64,000 bases of DNA, taken from NCBI GenBank assembly GCA_963675565.2, contig CAXXYD010000004.1:1426001-1490000 (forward strand), read 5' to 3'. The notes beneath the pieces are model-generated. The model was not told the origin of the DNA. It made no database searches and saw only the letters and a program-made list of their open reading frames with translations. Of the stretch, positions 18,269 to 28,254 are shown piece by piece (positions within the stretch are counted from its first letter, which is position 1; each line of letters opens with the position of its first letter). Origin of the DNA: JARRKU01 sp963675565 (GTDB taxonomy: Bacteria > Desulfobacterota > Desulfobacteria > Desulfobacterales > Desulfosarcinaceae). Made by a program: the position numbers and the translations under genes.

Positions 18269-19867
18269 CTATTGCGGTAGGAATTCATTGAGCACCGGCA
18301 AGATTTCGGTCATGAAGGTCTGCAATCGTGTCTCTGCCTTTTGAAGCGACTCTTCTTTACCCACCGTTGTAATCAACCGAACCAGTGCACCGTCTGTTCG
18401 CTGCCGCGTAAGAGCATCCCAGAAGTTGAACAGTTTTATTTGCCACATGTTTGTCGCCACTTGGCCTCGCATTGGAAACCAGAAATAACTCAATTGCTTC
18501 TCATCCCCCTTCTGGATGAAAGCTCTGTTAACGCGCACATACGGCTCATCCCGGTTGTTGGTGGCGATGTCGACGGTGCCTGACTCGTGCAACACCCATC
18601 CGCCGCCAGGCAGGCAACTTGCCGGAGAATGAATGGACTCGCCTTTGCGCTGGCTCTCATAGTAGGCCGTGTAAAAATTGACCGAGTATTCTGAGCCATT
18701 GGAATAATTTACAATGATATAATCCGAAAAATTCAACCCATCGATGAACTTCTGGTCCATAGTCTGCAATTGCCCGTGCCATTGCCCGAGGCGAAGAGGA
18801 AATTGAGAAAACGGCCGGGATATGGGGACCGTTTCCCTGAAGTTCACCGTCTGAGCAATTCCCGCCGTCACCATCATTAATAATACCGCAACCAGAAATT
18901 TGGGCGATTGCATAACACTGCGCCATGCTCCGATGAGAGCAGCCGAACCTGCACCTGTTCTCTGGTTAATCAGCTCTACCGACTGGACTTGCGCAGCAGG
19001 CTTTCGAAACCCTTTTTCAGGAATCAGAATGTTCAACAACCACATCTCAATCAGCAGAACGAACAGGGAGATCATAAAAATCGCCCACCCTGAAAAATCG
19101 TGAAAAAAACCTTCGGCAACCTGGGGCCCCCAGATGGGATAAAGCAAACCCACGGACGCAATTCTAAAACCGTTGACAAAGATGGATATCGGTATAGCCG
19201 ACAGCACCACCAGCGTCTTTTTCCACCAAGCCGACCTGTAAAAATAGGCCACCAGAATCGCCAGCACAATCAGCGGAAATAAATAGCGCAGGCCGTTGCA
19301 GGCATCCACGACTTGAAGCTGGGTGAATCCCAAATCAATCACATTGCCTTCCCGGTAAGCACTTTTCCCCAGCATTTGCAGGGTCCACACGCCGAGTTTT
19401 GATGAAATAAGTTTCAAACGAAGTGAAAGATTGAAGTAAATATAGTTGGGCGGTGGAAACATGGTCAGAATGACGCAGATCGGAAATAAGATAACCTTCA
19501 GTTTCTGCCATCCCAAATGCAACCAGCACAACCCCAACAGCACAAGCCACGATGACAGATACATGGTATAGTATTCACCGCCCAGTTCTCCCATCCAGAA
19601 GAGCAACAGGCCAAATACAACTGGCAAGAGCCCTATCCACGTGGGCTCCGCAGGTACCTTCTTGAGCGCTTTGCGCTTTTCCCATAGCAGGTAGAACACC
19701 ACAAGCGGAATCAAGTAGCAGTAATTGTAATCCTCCCGCTTCCACCACAAAACCATCATCCGATGGGACTCAAAATATACGGCTATGAGCAACCCGGTAT
19801 AAATAAGACTTTGGATCAGGCTTTCAGTTCTTATCCTGATGGCATTCTTCAGAGCAATTGCAGGCAT
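18269..19867 (-). CDS. xrtD: Exosortase XrtD (VPLPA-CTERM-specific), fused to an EpsI domain
   Basis: A 532-residue membrane protein. The N-terminal 290 residues are an eight-helix exosortase with the transpeptidase-like triad: Cys190 in VVDACNGLRYLFP, Arg235 in VNGFRIASVG and His256 in GFFHDFSGWAIF. The C-terminal part is an EpsI-type domain (FPLRLGQWHGQLQTMDQKFI ... IHSPASCLPGGGWVL). Such fusions are typical of XrtD, which recognises VPLPA-CTERM tails, and five such proteins are encoded at 52397-58055. It would cleave the tail and pass the protein to the surface or polysaccharide. The ATG at 19867 has AGGAA eight bases upstream. It adjoins the MraY-like and prsT genes. Confidence 0.92.
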   Translation of the reverse strand: MPAIALKNAIRIRTESLIQSLIYTGLLIAVYFESHRMMVLWWKREDYNYCYLIPLVVFYLLWEKRKALKKVPAEPTWIGLLPVVFGLLLFWMGELGGEYYTMYLSSWLVLLGLCWLHLGWQKLKVILFPICVILTMFPPPNYIYFNLSLRLKLISSKLGVWTLQMLGKSAYREGNVIDLGFTQLQVVDACNGLRYLFPLIVLAILVAYFYRSAWWKKTLVVLSAIPISIFVNGFRIASVGLLYPIWGPQVAEGFFHDFSGWAIFMISLFVLLIEMWLLNILIPEKGFRKPAAQVQSVELINQRTGAGSAALIGAWRSVMQSPKFLVAVLLMMVTAGIAQTVNFRETVPISRPFSQFPLRLGQWHGQLQTMDQKFIDGLNFSDYIIVNYSNGSEYSVNFYTAYYESQRKGESIHSPASCLPGGGWVLHESGTVDIATNNRDEPYVRVNRAFIQKGDEKQLSYFWFPMRGQVATNMWQIKLFNFWDALTRQRTDGALVRLITTVGKEESLQKAETRLQTFMTEILPVLNEFLPQ

Positions 19868-19912
19868 ATAATGTTCCTGTCTTCCATACAAAAAGGTAGC
19901 TTTGAAACAGAT

Positions 19913-20407
19913 TTATTTTTCTTTTTCAGAAACCAATATGAAATTAGCTTGCCGCACAAGCTTTTCGAGGTAGGGTTGAACTGCGAGGGTTTCCTCTTTT
20001 GGCGCCCAAGGTGCCATCACCTTAGCCGCCGACGGGACGAATGGCCCGGGTTTCACTTCCATGAAGACCGATCCTGGCTCAAGGGAAATTACAGTGTGCC
20101 AAACATCGGGCGGCAATTCAGCCCCCAGCGTTGCGGTCTGGGGAACCATTTTAAGAACATTCCTGATCTGGCCATTGTCGAAAAAGGTAATCAGCAACAA
20201 CGTTCCCCTTAAAACAATAAACAGCTCGATTTTCGGATCGGCATTGTGACAGTGAGGGGGAATGTAGGAATCCGGTTCCATTGCATTCAACAGTCGCTGA
20301 CAGGAATCCTTGTGACTGGAATGCAAATTTCGATGCTGCCGAAGACGAGGGGATTTTCTTGCCGCTGCTGAAAGCTCATCCAGAAGGTTTTTGTCGATGA
20401 TATACAT
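19913..20407 (-). CDS. wbuC: WbuC-family cupin metalloprotein
   Basis: A 164-residue cupin with the metal-binding motif IPPHCHNADPKIELFIVLRG and a second cupin strand pair ending in DVWHTVISLEPGSVFME. WbuC proteins accompany L-FucNAc polysaccharide genes; their exact reaction is not settled. It overlaps wbuB by 32 bases and reproduces the fnlA-fnlB-fnlC-wbuB-wbuC order of several enterobacterial O-antigen clusters. Confidence 0.88.
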   Translation of the reverse strand: MYIIDKNLLDELSAAARKSPRLRQHRNLHSSHKDSCQRLLNAMEPDSYIPPHCHNADPKIELFIVLRGTLLLITFFDNGQIRNVLKMVPQTATLGAELPPDVWHTVISLEPGSVFMEVKPGPFVPSAAKVMAPWAPKEETLAVQPYLEKLVRQANFILVSEKEK

Positions 20408-21647
20408 TATGGTTGTCGCTGTTTTTTAGGGCAACGGCCGCTTTCAGCCACATCTCCAACTGATCCATAAGCGACGTCCGGTTAAAATATAGAGAGCAGA
20501 ATCTTTTGCCTTGATCACCCATTTCGCAGCGCTCCTTGAGAGGCATGCGCCACATTTTCAAAACGGCAACTGCCAACGCACCTGCATCTTCCGCAGGACA
20601 GGAAATCCCGCAACCACTTTGTTTGACCAGACGGCCGCCTTCTCCGTCCAACGCGGCGACCACCGGTTTCCCGCTGGCCATATAGGACTGAAGTTTACCC
20701 GGCAGCGTCAGTGAAAAGCAGGGATCGTCACGCAAACTCACCAGCATGACATCCGCATGTGAAAAGAGTGCGGGCATCATCCTGGACGGCAACCGCCCCA
20801 GAAGATGAAAGTTGCCGGTCAATCCACGGGCGGCGACCTCGCCACGCACCCAGTCAAACCGCCGGCCGTCTCCAGCGACGACCCAATGGATATCCGGTTG
20901 GCTATGCAATATCTCAGCTGCCGCCAAAATCGTCTCGAAACTTTGGGCCGCACCAATATTACCGGCAAACATAACGATAAAACCTTGGGGCAAATCCGGC
21001 AAACCAGAAGACATTTCATCGAGTTGTTCGCGGCCATAGCCAGGCTCGACCCAATTTGGAAAATAACTGGTGCGCGCATTTTTCCCGGCCCATCGATCAA
21101 TGCTTGCAGCAAATCCGGGGCTTGACACCAGAAGCTGGTCACACCGGCTATAAATGAAGCGCACCAGCCTGCCGACAAGGTTCAGCAACCAATCGGAATG
21201 GATCGTGCCGGTAGCAGAAAGACTTTCCGGCCAGAGATCCAGCACCCAGAAAACGATGGGTTGCCCGGTTATCGCTTTGGTCACAATGGCCGGCAAGCCA
21301 ATCATGATCGGCGATGTTTCGAAAACAAAAATGACATCGTGTTTTTTCCGCCCATATATCGGAGCGAGCGCACAGGACAACACCATCGAGGACAAATAAT
21401 TCAGAATCAGATTGACGGAAGTGCCCCGCCGCCTTGGAATGAGCGGAAAGCGCCGGATCCGAATGCCGTTCCACACTTCAATACGCCGCTTAAAAATGCC
21501 GTACCCTTCGAAAAAGCGACCGCCAGGATAATCCGGCACACCAGTCATTACAGTAACCTCATGGCCTTTATCCCTCAAAGCGACCGCAATATCGTTAATC
21601 CGAAACTCTTCTGGATAAAAGTGATTGGTGACAATCAAAATGCGCAT
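20376..21647 (-). CDS. wbuB: WbuB-like L-fucosamine (FucNAc) glycosyltransferase, GT4
   Basis: A 423-residue GT-B enzyme starting MRILIVTNHFYPEEFRINDI, the typical WbuB N-terminus, followed by PDYPGGRFFEGYG. The C-terminal donor domain has VMFAGNIGAAQSFETILAA and a conserved glutamate region near the end of the domain. WbuB transfers L-FucNAc during repeat-unit synthesis. The upstream extension of the reading frame was rejected because the family begins at this ATG. Placement after fnlABC supports L-FucNAc as donor; acceptor unknown. Confidence 0.87.
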   Translation of the reverse strand: MRILIVTNHFYPEEFRINDIAVALRDKGHEVTVMTGVPDYPGGRFFEGYGIFKRRIEVWNGIRIRRFPLIPRRRGTSVNLILNYLSSMVLSCALAPIYGRKKHDVIFVFETSPIMIGLPAIVTKAITGQPIVFWVLDLWPESLSATGTIHSDWLLNLVGRLVRFIYSRCDQLLVSSPGFAASIDRWAGKNARTSYFPNWVEPGYGREQLDEMSSGLPDLPQGFIVMFAGNIGAAQSFETILAAAEILHSQPDIHWVVAGDGRRFDWVRGEVAARGLTGNFHLLGRLPSRMMPALFSHADVMLVSLRDDPCFSLTLPGKLQSYMASGKPVVAALDGEGGRLVKQSGCGISCPAEDAGALAVAVLKMWRMPLKERCEMGDQGKRFCSLYFNRTSLMDQLEMWLKAAVALKNSDNHNVYHRQKPSG

Positions 21648-21672
21648 TGGGCCTTGCTTCTGTTGAACAATG

Positions 21673-22803
21673 TTAAAATTCCCGCCATACGTAGCGGTTG
21701 ACGTAATCAGTGTAGCTGAGTATGAGCCGAACCACCTTTTCCGACACATTGGGCATCGAATAGTCCGCAACACGCCTGAACGTCCGGCCATCACCACGAT
21801 GCTGACCGGCGAGCAGGTCCAGCCCTTGAATGATCCTTTGCACCTCCAATCCGGTCAGTATAACGCTGGCCTCCTCCATGCCTTCGGGGCGTTCATGGGC
21901 CTCGCGCAGGTTCAGTGCGGGAAAATTCAGGATCGATGACTCTTCCGTTATGGTCCCGCTGTCGGACAATACAGCCATCGCCTGCTGCTGAAGATGAACG
22001 TAATCGCAGAACCCGAGCGGCTTCAGCAGGCGGACGCGCTTGTCCAGCGTCGAGCCGCTGTTCTCAATTCTATTGCGAGTCCTGGGATGGGTCGAGACAA
22101 TCACCGGTTGGTCATATCGCCGAGCCAATTCATTGAGCACGCCGACCAGTTTTTCGAACAAGACATCCGATTCGATATTCTCTTCTCGATGCGCGCTGAC
22201 CACAAAAAACTGACGGCGCGAAAGGTCCAGGCGGGATATGACATCGGACGCATCGATTTTAGAACGATAGTGCATCAGGACCTCATACATTGGGCTGCCA
22301 GTCTTGATTACCCGGTCGGGCGGTAAGCCTTCCCGCAAAAGGTACTCGCGGGCAATGTCGCTGTAGGTCATATTGATATCGCTAATATGATCGACGATTT
22401 TGCGGTTGATCTCTTCCGGAACCCGCTGGTCAAAGCAGCGATTTCCAGCTTCCATGTGAAACACCGGAATTTTCCGCCTCTTGGCGGGAATGGCCGCAAG
22501 ACAGCTGTTCGTATCTCCGAGGATCAGGAGAGCTTCAGGCTTTTCCGCTTCGAGCACCGGATCCAGTTTCATGATGGTTTGTCCGATGGTAGTTGCGGCA
22601 TTGGCGCCTGCGGCCTCGAGGAAATGGTCCGGTTTGCGAATTTCCAACTCATTGAAAAAGATTTCATTGAGTTCGTAGTCATAGTTCTGGCCGGTATGCA
22701 CGAGGACGTGATCCGTATAGCGATCAAGCGCCGCCAGTACGCGGGACAAGCGGATAATTTCAGGCCTAGTGCCCACAACGGTCAAAACCTTGATTTTCTT
22801 CAT
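21673..22803 (-). CDS. fnlC: UDP-N-acetylglucosamine 2-epimerase family (FnlC/WbjD-like)
   Basis: A 376-residue enzyme starting MKKIKVLTVVGTRPEIIRLS, the family's nucleotide-binding start, with the catalytic region HTGQNYDYELNEIFF, GDTNSCLAAIPAKRRKIPVF and HMEAGNRCFDQRVPEEINRK. In the FnlABC pathway this last step epimerises C2 to give UDP-L-FucNAc. A GAGG site precedes the ATG at 22803, which nearly abuts the fnlB stop. Three genes of one sugar pathway are packed together here. Confidence 0.9.
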   Translation of the reverse strand: MKKIKVLTVVGTRPEIIRLSRVLAALDRYTDHVLVHTGQNYDYELNEIFFNELEIRKPDHFLEAAGANAATTIGQTIMKLDPVLEAEKPEALLILGDTNSCLAAIPAKRRKIPVFHMEAGNRCFDQRVPEEINRKIVDHISDINMTYSDIAREYLLREGLPPDRVIKTGSPMYEVLMHYRSKIDASDVISRLDLSRRQFFVVSAHREENIESDVLFEKLVGVLNELARRYDQPVIVSTHPRTRNRIENSGSTLDKRVRLLKPLGFCDYVHLQQQAMAVLSDSGTITEESSILNFPALNLREAHERPEGMEEASVILTGLEVQRIIQGLDLLAGQHRGDGRTFRRVADYSMPNVSEKVVRLILSYTDYVNRYVWREF

Positions 22804-22804
22804 A

Positions 22805-23923
22805 TCAAACCTCGCGGAAATACGTGTCGGGAGCTTTCGGGTCGAACATCTCATTGGCCCAAAAGAGAACAATCATTTCACCAGAGGACAAGTTTTCGAT
22901 ATGGTGCGTATATCCTGGCGGGATATCGACCACCTGCCACTTTTTTCCCGACACGTGATATTCGACGACCTCATCCGTATCGATATGGCGAAACCGGATG
23001 ACAGCATCACCTTCGAGCACACAGAACTTTTCAACCTTGCTGTCATGATAGTGGTTGCCCCTCAAAACACCCCCATGGGTCCGGGATACGAACATCTGCC
23101 CAAAATGCTCTGATTTGATCAGTTCCGCCAGAGCGCCGCGCTGATCGGTGTGAATGGCCAGGTCATAAGCAAAATCATCCGGGGCAAGATAGGAAAGATA
23201 AGTGGTATAAAGCTTGCGCGTAAAATCGTCGGCCAGATCGGGAATCACCAGGCTGCTCTGTGCATCCCGCAGGCGATACAGCCTTTCGGCCAGATCGCCC
23301 AGAGACACAATATAGGTCGGCGTAACGGAAACCGGTCCATCCGGCGGGGCATCGCAATCGTTCATCACAGAGAGGAATGCGTCCACGACATCGTCTATAT
23401 AGACCAACTCCACCTTGTTCTGCGGATCACTGATAGTAATATCCAGTCCATGGGCAATATTGTGGCAGAATGTTGCAACCACGGAGTTGTAGTTCGGCCG
23501 GGACCACTTGCCGAACACGTTGGTCAGCCGATAGACATGCACTGCCACTCCCGTGCGTGCTCCATATTCAAAAATGATCTCTTCACCGGCCTTCTTGCTG
23601 CGGCCGTATGGGTTGTCGAGCACCGCCTGGGTCGATGACGAGGTGACGATGACCGGGGTTCGGGATAGTCGCGCAAGCATCTCAACCAATGTGCGGGTCA
23701 GCTCGGTATTGACCTCGTCGAAGGCCTCCGGCCGGGTGGTTCGGTTGACACCTGCAAGGTGATAGACGACATCTGCCGTCTGAAGGTGTTTCTCCAGGGT
23801 ATCCGCACTATTATCCGATCCGAAACACAATATGCGCACGTCAGGGTTCCGGCCGAGTGCGACACGAAGGTTCCTTCCGATAAAACCGTTGGCGCCGGTG
23901 ACCAGTGCAGTCCGTTCAGCCAT
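22805..23923 (-). CDS. fnlB: CapF/FnlB-like bifunctional reductase-epimerase with cupin domain
   Basis: A 372-residue protein. The N-terminal SDR domain has ALVTGANGFIGRNLRVAL and a YGRSKKAGEE catalytic segment; the C-terminal cupin has VSRTHGGVLRGNHYHDSKVE and VVDIPPGYTHHIENLSSG. CapF enzymes epimerise C3 in the cupin domain and reduce C4 in the SDR domain to make UDP-L-TalNAc, the FnlC substrate. The start overlaps the fnlA end by eight bases. Confidence 0.92.
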   Translation of the reverse strand: MAERTALVTGANGFIGRNLRVALGRNPDVRILCFGSDNSADTLEKHLQTADVVYHLAGVNRTTRPEAFDEVNTELTRTLVEMLARLSRTPVIVTSSSTQAVLDNPYGRSKKAGEEIIFEYGARTGVAVHVYRLTNVFGKWSRPNYNSVVATFCHNIAHGLDITISDPQNKVELVYIDDVVDAFLSVMNDCDAPPDGPVSVTPTYIVSLGDLAERLYRLRDAQSSLVIPDLADDFTRKLYTTYLSYLAPDDFAYDLAIHTDQRGALAELIKSEHFGQMFVSRTHGGVLRGNHYHDSKVEKFCVLEGDAVIRFRHIDTDEVVEYHVSGKKWQVVDIPPGYTHHIENLSSGEMIVLFWANEMFDPKAPDTYFREV

Positions 23924-24944
23924 TGCCGTTCCTTTCCCCCCGCAGTGCCGCCTGCACGATATCCAGTTTCAGCAGAATGTCCATCATCCCTTCGACGCTC
24001 AACCGCTCGGTGTTATGAGAATTGTAATCCTCCGTCTGGGATACGCTTTCACGCCCTTCGACAAAATAGCAGTTGTAATTCAGGTCCCGCACATCGGCGG
24101 GCACGCGAAAATACCCGCCCTGGTCATCCGCCTTGGCCATCTCTTCACGGTTCAGCAAGGTCTCGTATAGCTTCTCTCCGTGCCGGGTGCCGATGATCCG
24201 TATATCATTCCCCGCATCGAAGATCCGCAAAAGCGCTTGGGCAAGGGTCAGGATGGTGGCTCCCGGCGCTTTCTGCACAAAGATGTCACCCGGCCGGGCG
24301 TTCTCGAATGCGTATAGCACCAGGTCCACGGAGTCATCAATGGTCATCATAAATCGCGTCATATTAGGATCGGTCACTGTCAGCGGATTGCCATTGAGAA
24401 TCTGCTGAATAAACAGAGGAATCACCGACCCCCGCGAAGCCATGACGTTGCCGTACCGCGTGCCGCTGAAAATCGTCGTGGAATCACCGTACTGACGGGC
24501 TTTGGCCACCATCAGTTTCTCCATTAAGGCCTTGCTGAGCCCCATGGCGTTGATCGGATAAACCGCCTTGTCCGTGCTCAGAACGATCATCTTCTTCACG
24601 TTGCAGGCCATGGCCGCATTCATGACATTTTCAGCCCCCAGGTCGTTTGTCCGCAACGCCTCGATAGGAAAAAACTCGCAGGACGGCACCTGCTTGAGCG
24701 CCGCGGCGTGGAACACATAGTCCACCCCCTGTATGGCGGGGAGAATGCTGTCGTAATTGCGCACGTCACCGATATAAAACTTCACTTTAGGATTGGCCAG
24801 GGATATACGCAAGTCTTCCTGTTTTTTTTCATCTCGGCTGAAAATCCGGATCTCCTTTATATTCGTGTCAAGATAGCGCCGGAGCACGGCATTTCCAAAT
24901 GTACCGGTACCTCCAGTAATCAGCAGCTTAATTCCGTTTAACAT
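23916..24944 (-). CDS. fnlA: UDP-GlcNAc 4,6-dehydratase/5-epimerase (FnlA/CapE-like)
   Basis: A 342-residue extended SDR enzyme starting MLNGIKLLITGGTGTFGNAV, with LSTDKAVYPINAMGLSKALM carrying the catalytic segment, in which methionine takes the usual tyrosine place as in the FlaA1/CapE group. It catalyses the first step from UDP-GlcNAc toward UDP-L-FucNAc. Length and motif match FnlA/CapE rather than the long membrane-bound CapD. Confidence 0.92.
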   Translation of the reverse strand: MLNGIKLLITGGTGTFGNAVLRRYLDTNIKEIRIFSRDEKKQEDLRISLANPKVKFYIGDVRNYDSILPAIQGVDYVFHAAALKQVPSCEFFPIEALRTNDLGAENVMNAAMACNVKKMIVLSTDKAVYPINAMGLSKALMEKLMVAKARQYGDSTTIFSGTRYGNVMASRGSVIPLFIQQILNGNPLTVTDPNMTRFMMTIDDSVDLVLYAFENARPGDIFVQKAPGATILTLAQALLRIFDAGNDIRIIGTRHGEKLYETLLNREEMAKADDQGGYFRVPADVRDLNYNCYFVEGRESVSQTEDYNSHNTERLSVEGMMDILLKLDIVQAALRGERNGNG

Positions 24945-24998
24945 GTTTTCTCCTGATCGTTTGGAATTTCCATCCAGCCCCGGGTCAAGGGCCTCGAC

Positions 24999-26183
24999 TT
25001 AGACACAAGCAAAGTCCGGCCTGTCCCCAAGGCCAATCAACCAGCGGTAAAGCTCTATGGTCATGTCTGCAGCGCGCTTCCAGGTGTAGTTCTGGGCGGC
25101 AAGCGTTTTGCCCCGTTCACCCATTTGTTTCAACTCCTGGCGGGAATAGCCCAGTGCTTCGGTCAGCGCACCGGCAATGGTATCGGACGAAACGGGCGTT
25201 TGCCACCCGCATCCGGTTACGCCCAGTTCCTCCCATGGCGCCCCATGGGTAGTGATGACCGGAACTCCGGCGCTCAAGGCTTCCAGTATGACCAGGCCAA
25301 AATTCTCCCGCTTTGTCGGCAGCACAAATAAATCCGCGGCGGCAAAGGCGTCCCGCTTGTCCTGGCCAAGGAGCAATCCCGTGAACACAACGTAACGTTC
25401 CAGGCCCAGTAGACTGATTTGCCGGACCAGATCGGATTTATGGTCGAATTCGTCGGATCCGGCAATGACCAGCAGCCAGTCATCAAAATGCTTTCGAACC
25501 GTGGATATGGCGTCCAGTAACAGGGGAAGGCCTTTTACCGGTGTGATTCTGGACAAAAACAGCAAAATGCGTTTAGCGCAGGGAATGTCGAACTTTTGAC
25601 GAAACGCGGCACCCTCCCCTGAAGACGCCAGCCAGTCGTCATCAACACCGTTTGGAATCACGGCGATCGGTCCGTCCAGCCCGAAGGACCGCATCCCGGC
25701 AGTCTCCTGCCGTGAGCAGGCGTAAAGACAGGAGGCCTTTTTCAGATTCCTGCGTTCGTACAATGCCAGAGCAATCCGCTTTTTCCATGTCGATACATTC
25801 AGGGCCCACTTTTCCAAAGAACCATGGGGTGCCACCACCGTGGGGATATCATGAACCCGATGCATTTTATCCGTAAGATACGAGAGCCCCGTCCACAGCG
25901 CATGCTGGTGCAACACCGTTATGCGCCCCGATTCGCGCCGAGCCGTCTTGACCATCGCATAGCTCCAGCGAATATGATCGGGCGGCGTAACGGGAAAATT
26001 GCGGATACAATCGAGGTTCAACCCGTTAGTTTCCGCAGCCCATCGTCGGTCGCGATTGCTATCCAGGCACCATATGACCGCATCATGCCCCAACTTGCAC
26101 TGCTCACGCACAAGGTTCAAGGCCACCGGCCCGAGTCCGAATGACTTCGGTCCCACGTTGGGGATAATGTGGACGATATTCAA
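24999..26183 (-). CDS. Glycosyltransferase family 4 protein
   Basis: A 394-residue GT-B enzyme. The best start is a TTG at 26183 (LNIVHIIPNVGPKSFGLGPV) with GGAGAAT upstream; the longer frame would run through the previous gene. The donor domain shows RILLFLSRITPVKGLPLLLD and the family EX7E-like region FVLPTKRENFGLVILEALSA. It probably adds one sugar to the lipid-linked repeat at the inner membrane. Donor and acceptor cannot be read from sequence. Confidence 0.8.
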   Translation of the reverse strand: MNIVHIIPNVGPKSFGLGPVALNLVREQCKLGHDAVIWCLDSNRDRRWAAETNGLNLDCIRNFPVTPPDHIRWSYAMVKTARRESGRITVLHQHALWTGLSYLTDKMHRVHDIPTVVAPHGSLEKWALNVSTWKKRIALALYERRNLKKASCLYACSRQETAGMRSFGLDGPIAVIPNGVDDDWLASSGEGAAFRQKFDIPCAKRILLFLSRITPVKGLPLLLDAISTVRKHFDDWLLVIAGSDEFDHKSDLVRQISLLGLERYVVFTGLLLGQDKRDAFAAADLFVLPTKRENFGLVILEALSAGVPVITTHGAPWEELGVTGCGWQTPVSSDTIAGALTEALGYSRQELKQMGERGKTLAAQNYTWKRAADMTIELYRWLIGLGDRPDFACV

Positions 26184-26224
26184 CGCAGATTCTCCAATGG
26201 ACAATGGATATAAAACGGATGCGG

Positions 26225-27367
26225 CTACAGATCTATCCTGGCCATCGGGCCGTCGATATACTCGGGAGGGATCCGCCGGGACAACAATGCATCGCTTACT
26301 GAGAGCAAGCGGACGGCAGCTATGGCGGGAGACCAATGCCGCTCGATGCTCTCCTGCCCGTTCCTGGCCAATCTGACCCTTGCTGCACGATCAATGGCCA
26401 TATTGATCATCAGCCGGCCGAGTTGCCTGAAATGACCGGAGGAAAAAAGCAGCCCGTTTTGACCGTGACGAATCAGGGTGCGGGATGCACCTGCTTCACG
26501 GCTGCAAATGACCACACAACCTGCGTCCATCGCTTCATTGATTACCGCACCCCATCCTTCGTAAGCATCACTTGGCAGGACGTAAACATGATGTACCTTC
26601 ATCAATTCGAGCACCTGCTGTGCCGGAAGTGGACGCATAAAGGTAAAGTTGCCCGCCGGTAAAAGTTTTTGGGCAAGACGGCTCAGTCGTATTCTCTCAG
26701 GGCCATCCCCTACGATGGTCAATTGTGCATCCGGGCGACGCCCAAGGAGCATCTTAAAAGCATGAATCAAAGTATCAACACGTTTCCATCGAAGCATTCG
26801 CCCCGCCCACATCACTTTGGTCGGCCCTTTTTTTTCATGAGGTTTAGGCGCGGGTGATGGCGGTTCGGTAAAATAGCCCCATTGCCATAGCCTCGTTTTA
26901 AATAATGCAATGCGATGAATATCCGCAGCAGAATGATAGCCAATAGATAGAAAATGAAAAAACGGCGAAGCTGACAGTCTTCTGAACGTAAAGGCCATCT
27001 GGAAAAAGTTGGGATGCAGCATGCGGGCAATACCGACAGGCGGTTTCCACCAGCGTTCTGACATGTAGTAGCAAATTCTTTTTTGATTTATTCGGTTTTC
27101 GAACCGATCCAGCATTCGGTTGCCACAGACAACCACATCGGCATTCTCCCACCACGACTGGAATTGTTGTCGATCAACGAAACTGTTCGCAGGCCGAAGG
27201 ATCCAACTCGCGCTGACATCACAATCCCAACCCATTTTCTTCCGGCCGCCATCAGTGCCTTGCGTGGCCGCAAACCGATAGTTGTCTTTTCCGATGGATT
27301 CGATAATGCTCCTGCCAAGCGGCAGTTGATGATGGCTGATGATGTTTGAGACATGAAGCAGGCGCAA
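26225..27367 (-). CDS. Glycosyltransferase family 4 protein
   Basis: A 380-residue GT-B enzyme starting MRLLHVSNIISHHQLPLGRS. The donor domain has TKVMWAGRMLRWKRVDTLIH, AQLTIVGDGPERIRLSRLAQ and the EX7E-type region VLPSDAYEGWGAVINEAMDA. One of four GT4 enzymes in the locus. A 99-base gap separates it from the GT2 gene upstream. Confidence 0.82.
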   Translation of the reverse strand: MRLLHVSNIISHHQLPLGRSIIESIGKDNYRFAATQGTDGGRKKMGWDCDVSASWILRPANSFVDRQQFQSWWENADVVVCGNRMLDRFENRINQKRICYYMSERWWKPPVGIARMLHPNFFQMAFTFRRLSASPFFHFLSIGYHSAADIHRIALFKTRLWQWGYFTEPPSPAPKPHEKKGPTKVMWAGRMLRWKRVDTLIHAFKMLLGRRPDAQLTIVGDGPERIRLSRLAQKLLPAGNFTFMRPLPAQQVLELMKVHHVYVLPSDAYEGWGAVINEAMDAGCVVICSREAGASRTLIRHGQNGLLFSSGHFRQLGRLMINMAIDRAARVRLARNGQESIERHWSPAIAAVRLLSVSDALLSRRIPPEYIDGPMARIDL

Positions 27368-27466
27368 GGCAAAAATCCGGGTCGATGCTTTGTTGGATTG
27401 TTGGATCTTTTCTATTGGGCATTGTGGATGCAGGCTAAGCCCTTAGGGATCGGTACAGAATACGGC

Positions 27467-28228
27467 CTAAAGCAGTCTCGTTTGAAACTTCCTGACGCTT
27501 GCTTTGATGCACGCAACGAGGTAATGAATGTAGGCATTATAACGCGAACGGCCATTGGCAGTAGCGATATCGCGCACTTCGCGCAGGCCTTCAAAGCCAC
27601 GATCTTGCCCGTAGCGAAAATGAGCCAGGACCGAATTGCAATATTGAAACTTAACTCCGTTTAAAAACATGCGAAGTATGAGGTCATAATCCATGGCAAG
27701 ACGATACCCGGGGTCGAACAGACCATATTTCTCATAGACGGATTTGCGAACGAAGGTGGCCGGGTGACTCACCGGCATCCGTCGCCAGATGGAACGCCCA
27801 ACGTCCTGTTCGGCCCGAAACCGAAAGACGCCACTGCCGTCGAACCGCTCATGAATCGCATCCCCGTAATAAATGCCTGCCTCCGGAGATTCACCCACTG
27901 CTTCTGCAACGGCGCAAAAGGCGTCAGGGTGGTAATAGTCGTCTGCGTTGATAATGCCGATGATCTCCCCCGTCGCCATCCGGATCCCCTTATTGAATGC
28001 ATCGCTGATGCCGTCATCCGGTTCCGATATCCATCGGGTGACCGACCCGCTGGATCTGATGATCTCCAGCGTTCCATCGGTAGAACCACCATCAATGATC
28101 AAATACTCCATGCGGCCGTAGTTTTGGGCTTCAACGCTGTTTATCGTCTGCTCGAGATGGGTTTCAGCGTTGAAGGTTGGCGTAATGATGGTAATGTATG
28201 GGTAGTTTTTCAAGGCTATACTAATCAA
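27467..28228 (-). CDS. Glycosyltransferase family 2 protein
   Basis: A 253-residue GT-A enzyme with the nucleotide-sugar binding start ITIITPTFNAETHLEQTINS, LIIDGGSTDGT, and the metal-binding DxD in GIINADDYYHPDAF. The sequence GDAIHERFDG and following resemble the WcaA/colanic-type subgroup with short length. It adds one sugar to the growing repeat on the cytoplasmic face of the membrane. Confidence 0.87.
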   Translation of the reverse strand: MISIALKNYPYITIITPTFNAETHLEQTINSVEAQNYGRMEYLIIDGGSTDGTLEIIRSSGSVTRWISEPDDGISDAFNKGIRMATGEIIGIINADDYYHPDAFCAVAEAVGESPEAGIYYGDAIHERFDGSGVFRFRAEQDVGRSIWRRMPVSHPATFVRKSVYEKYGLFDPGYRLAMDYDLILRMFLNGVKFQYCNSVLAHFRYGQDRGFEGLREVRDIATANGRSRYNAYIHYLVACIKASVRKFQTRLL

Positions 28229-28254
28229 GGCGCTGAGCTATTAATCAATGTGCT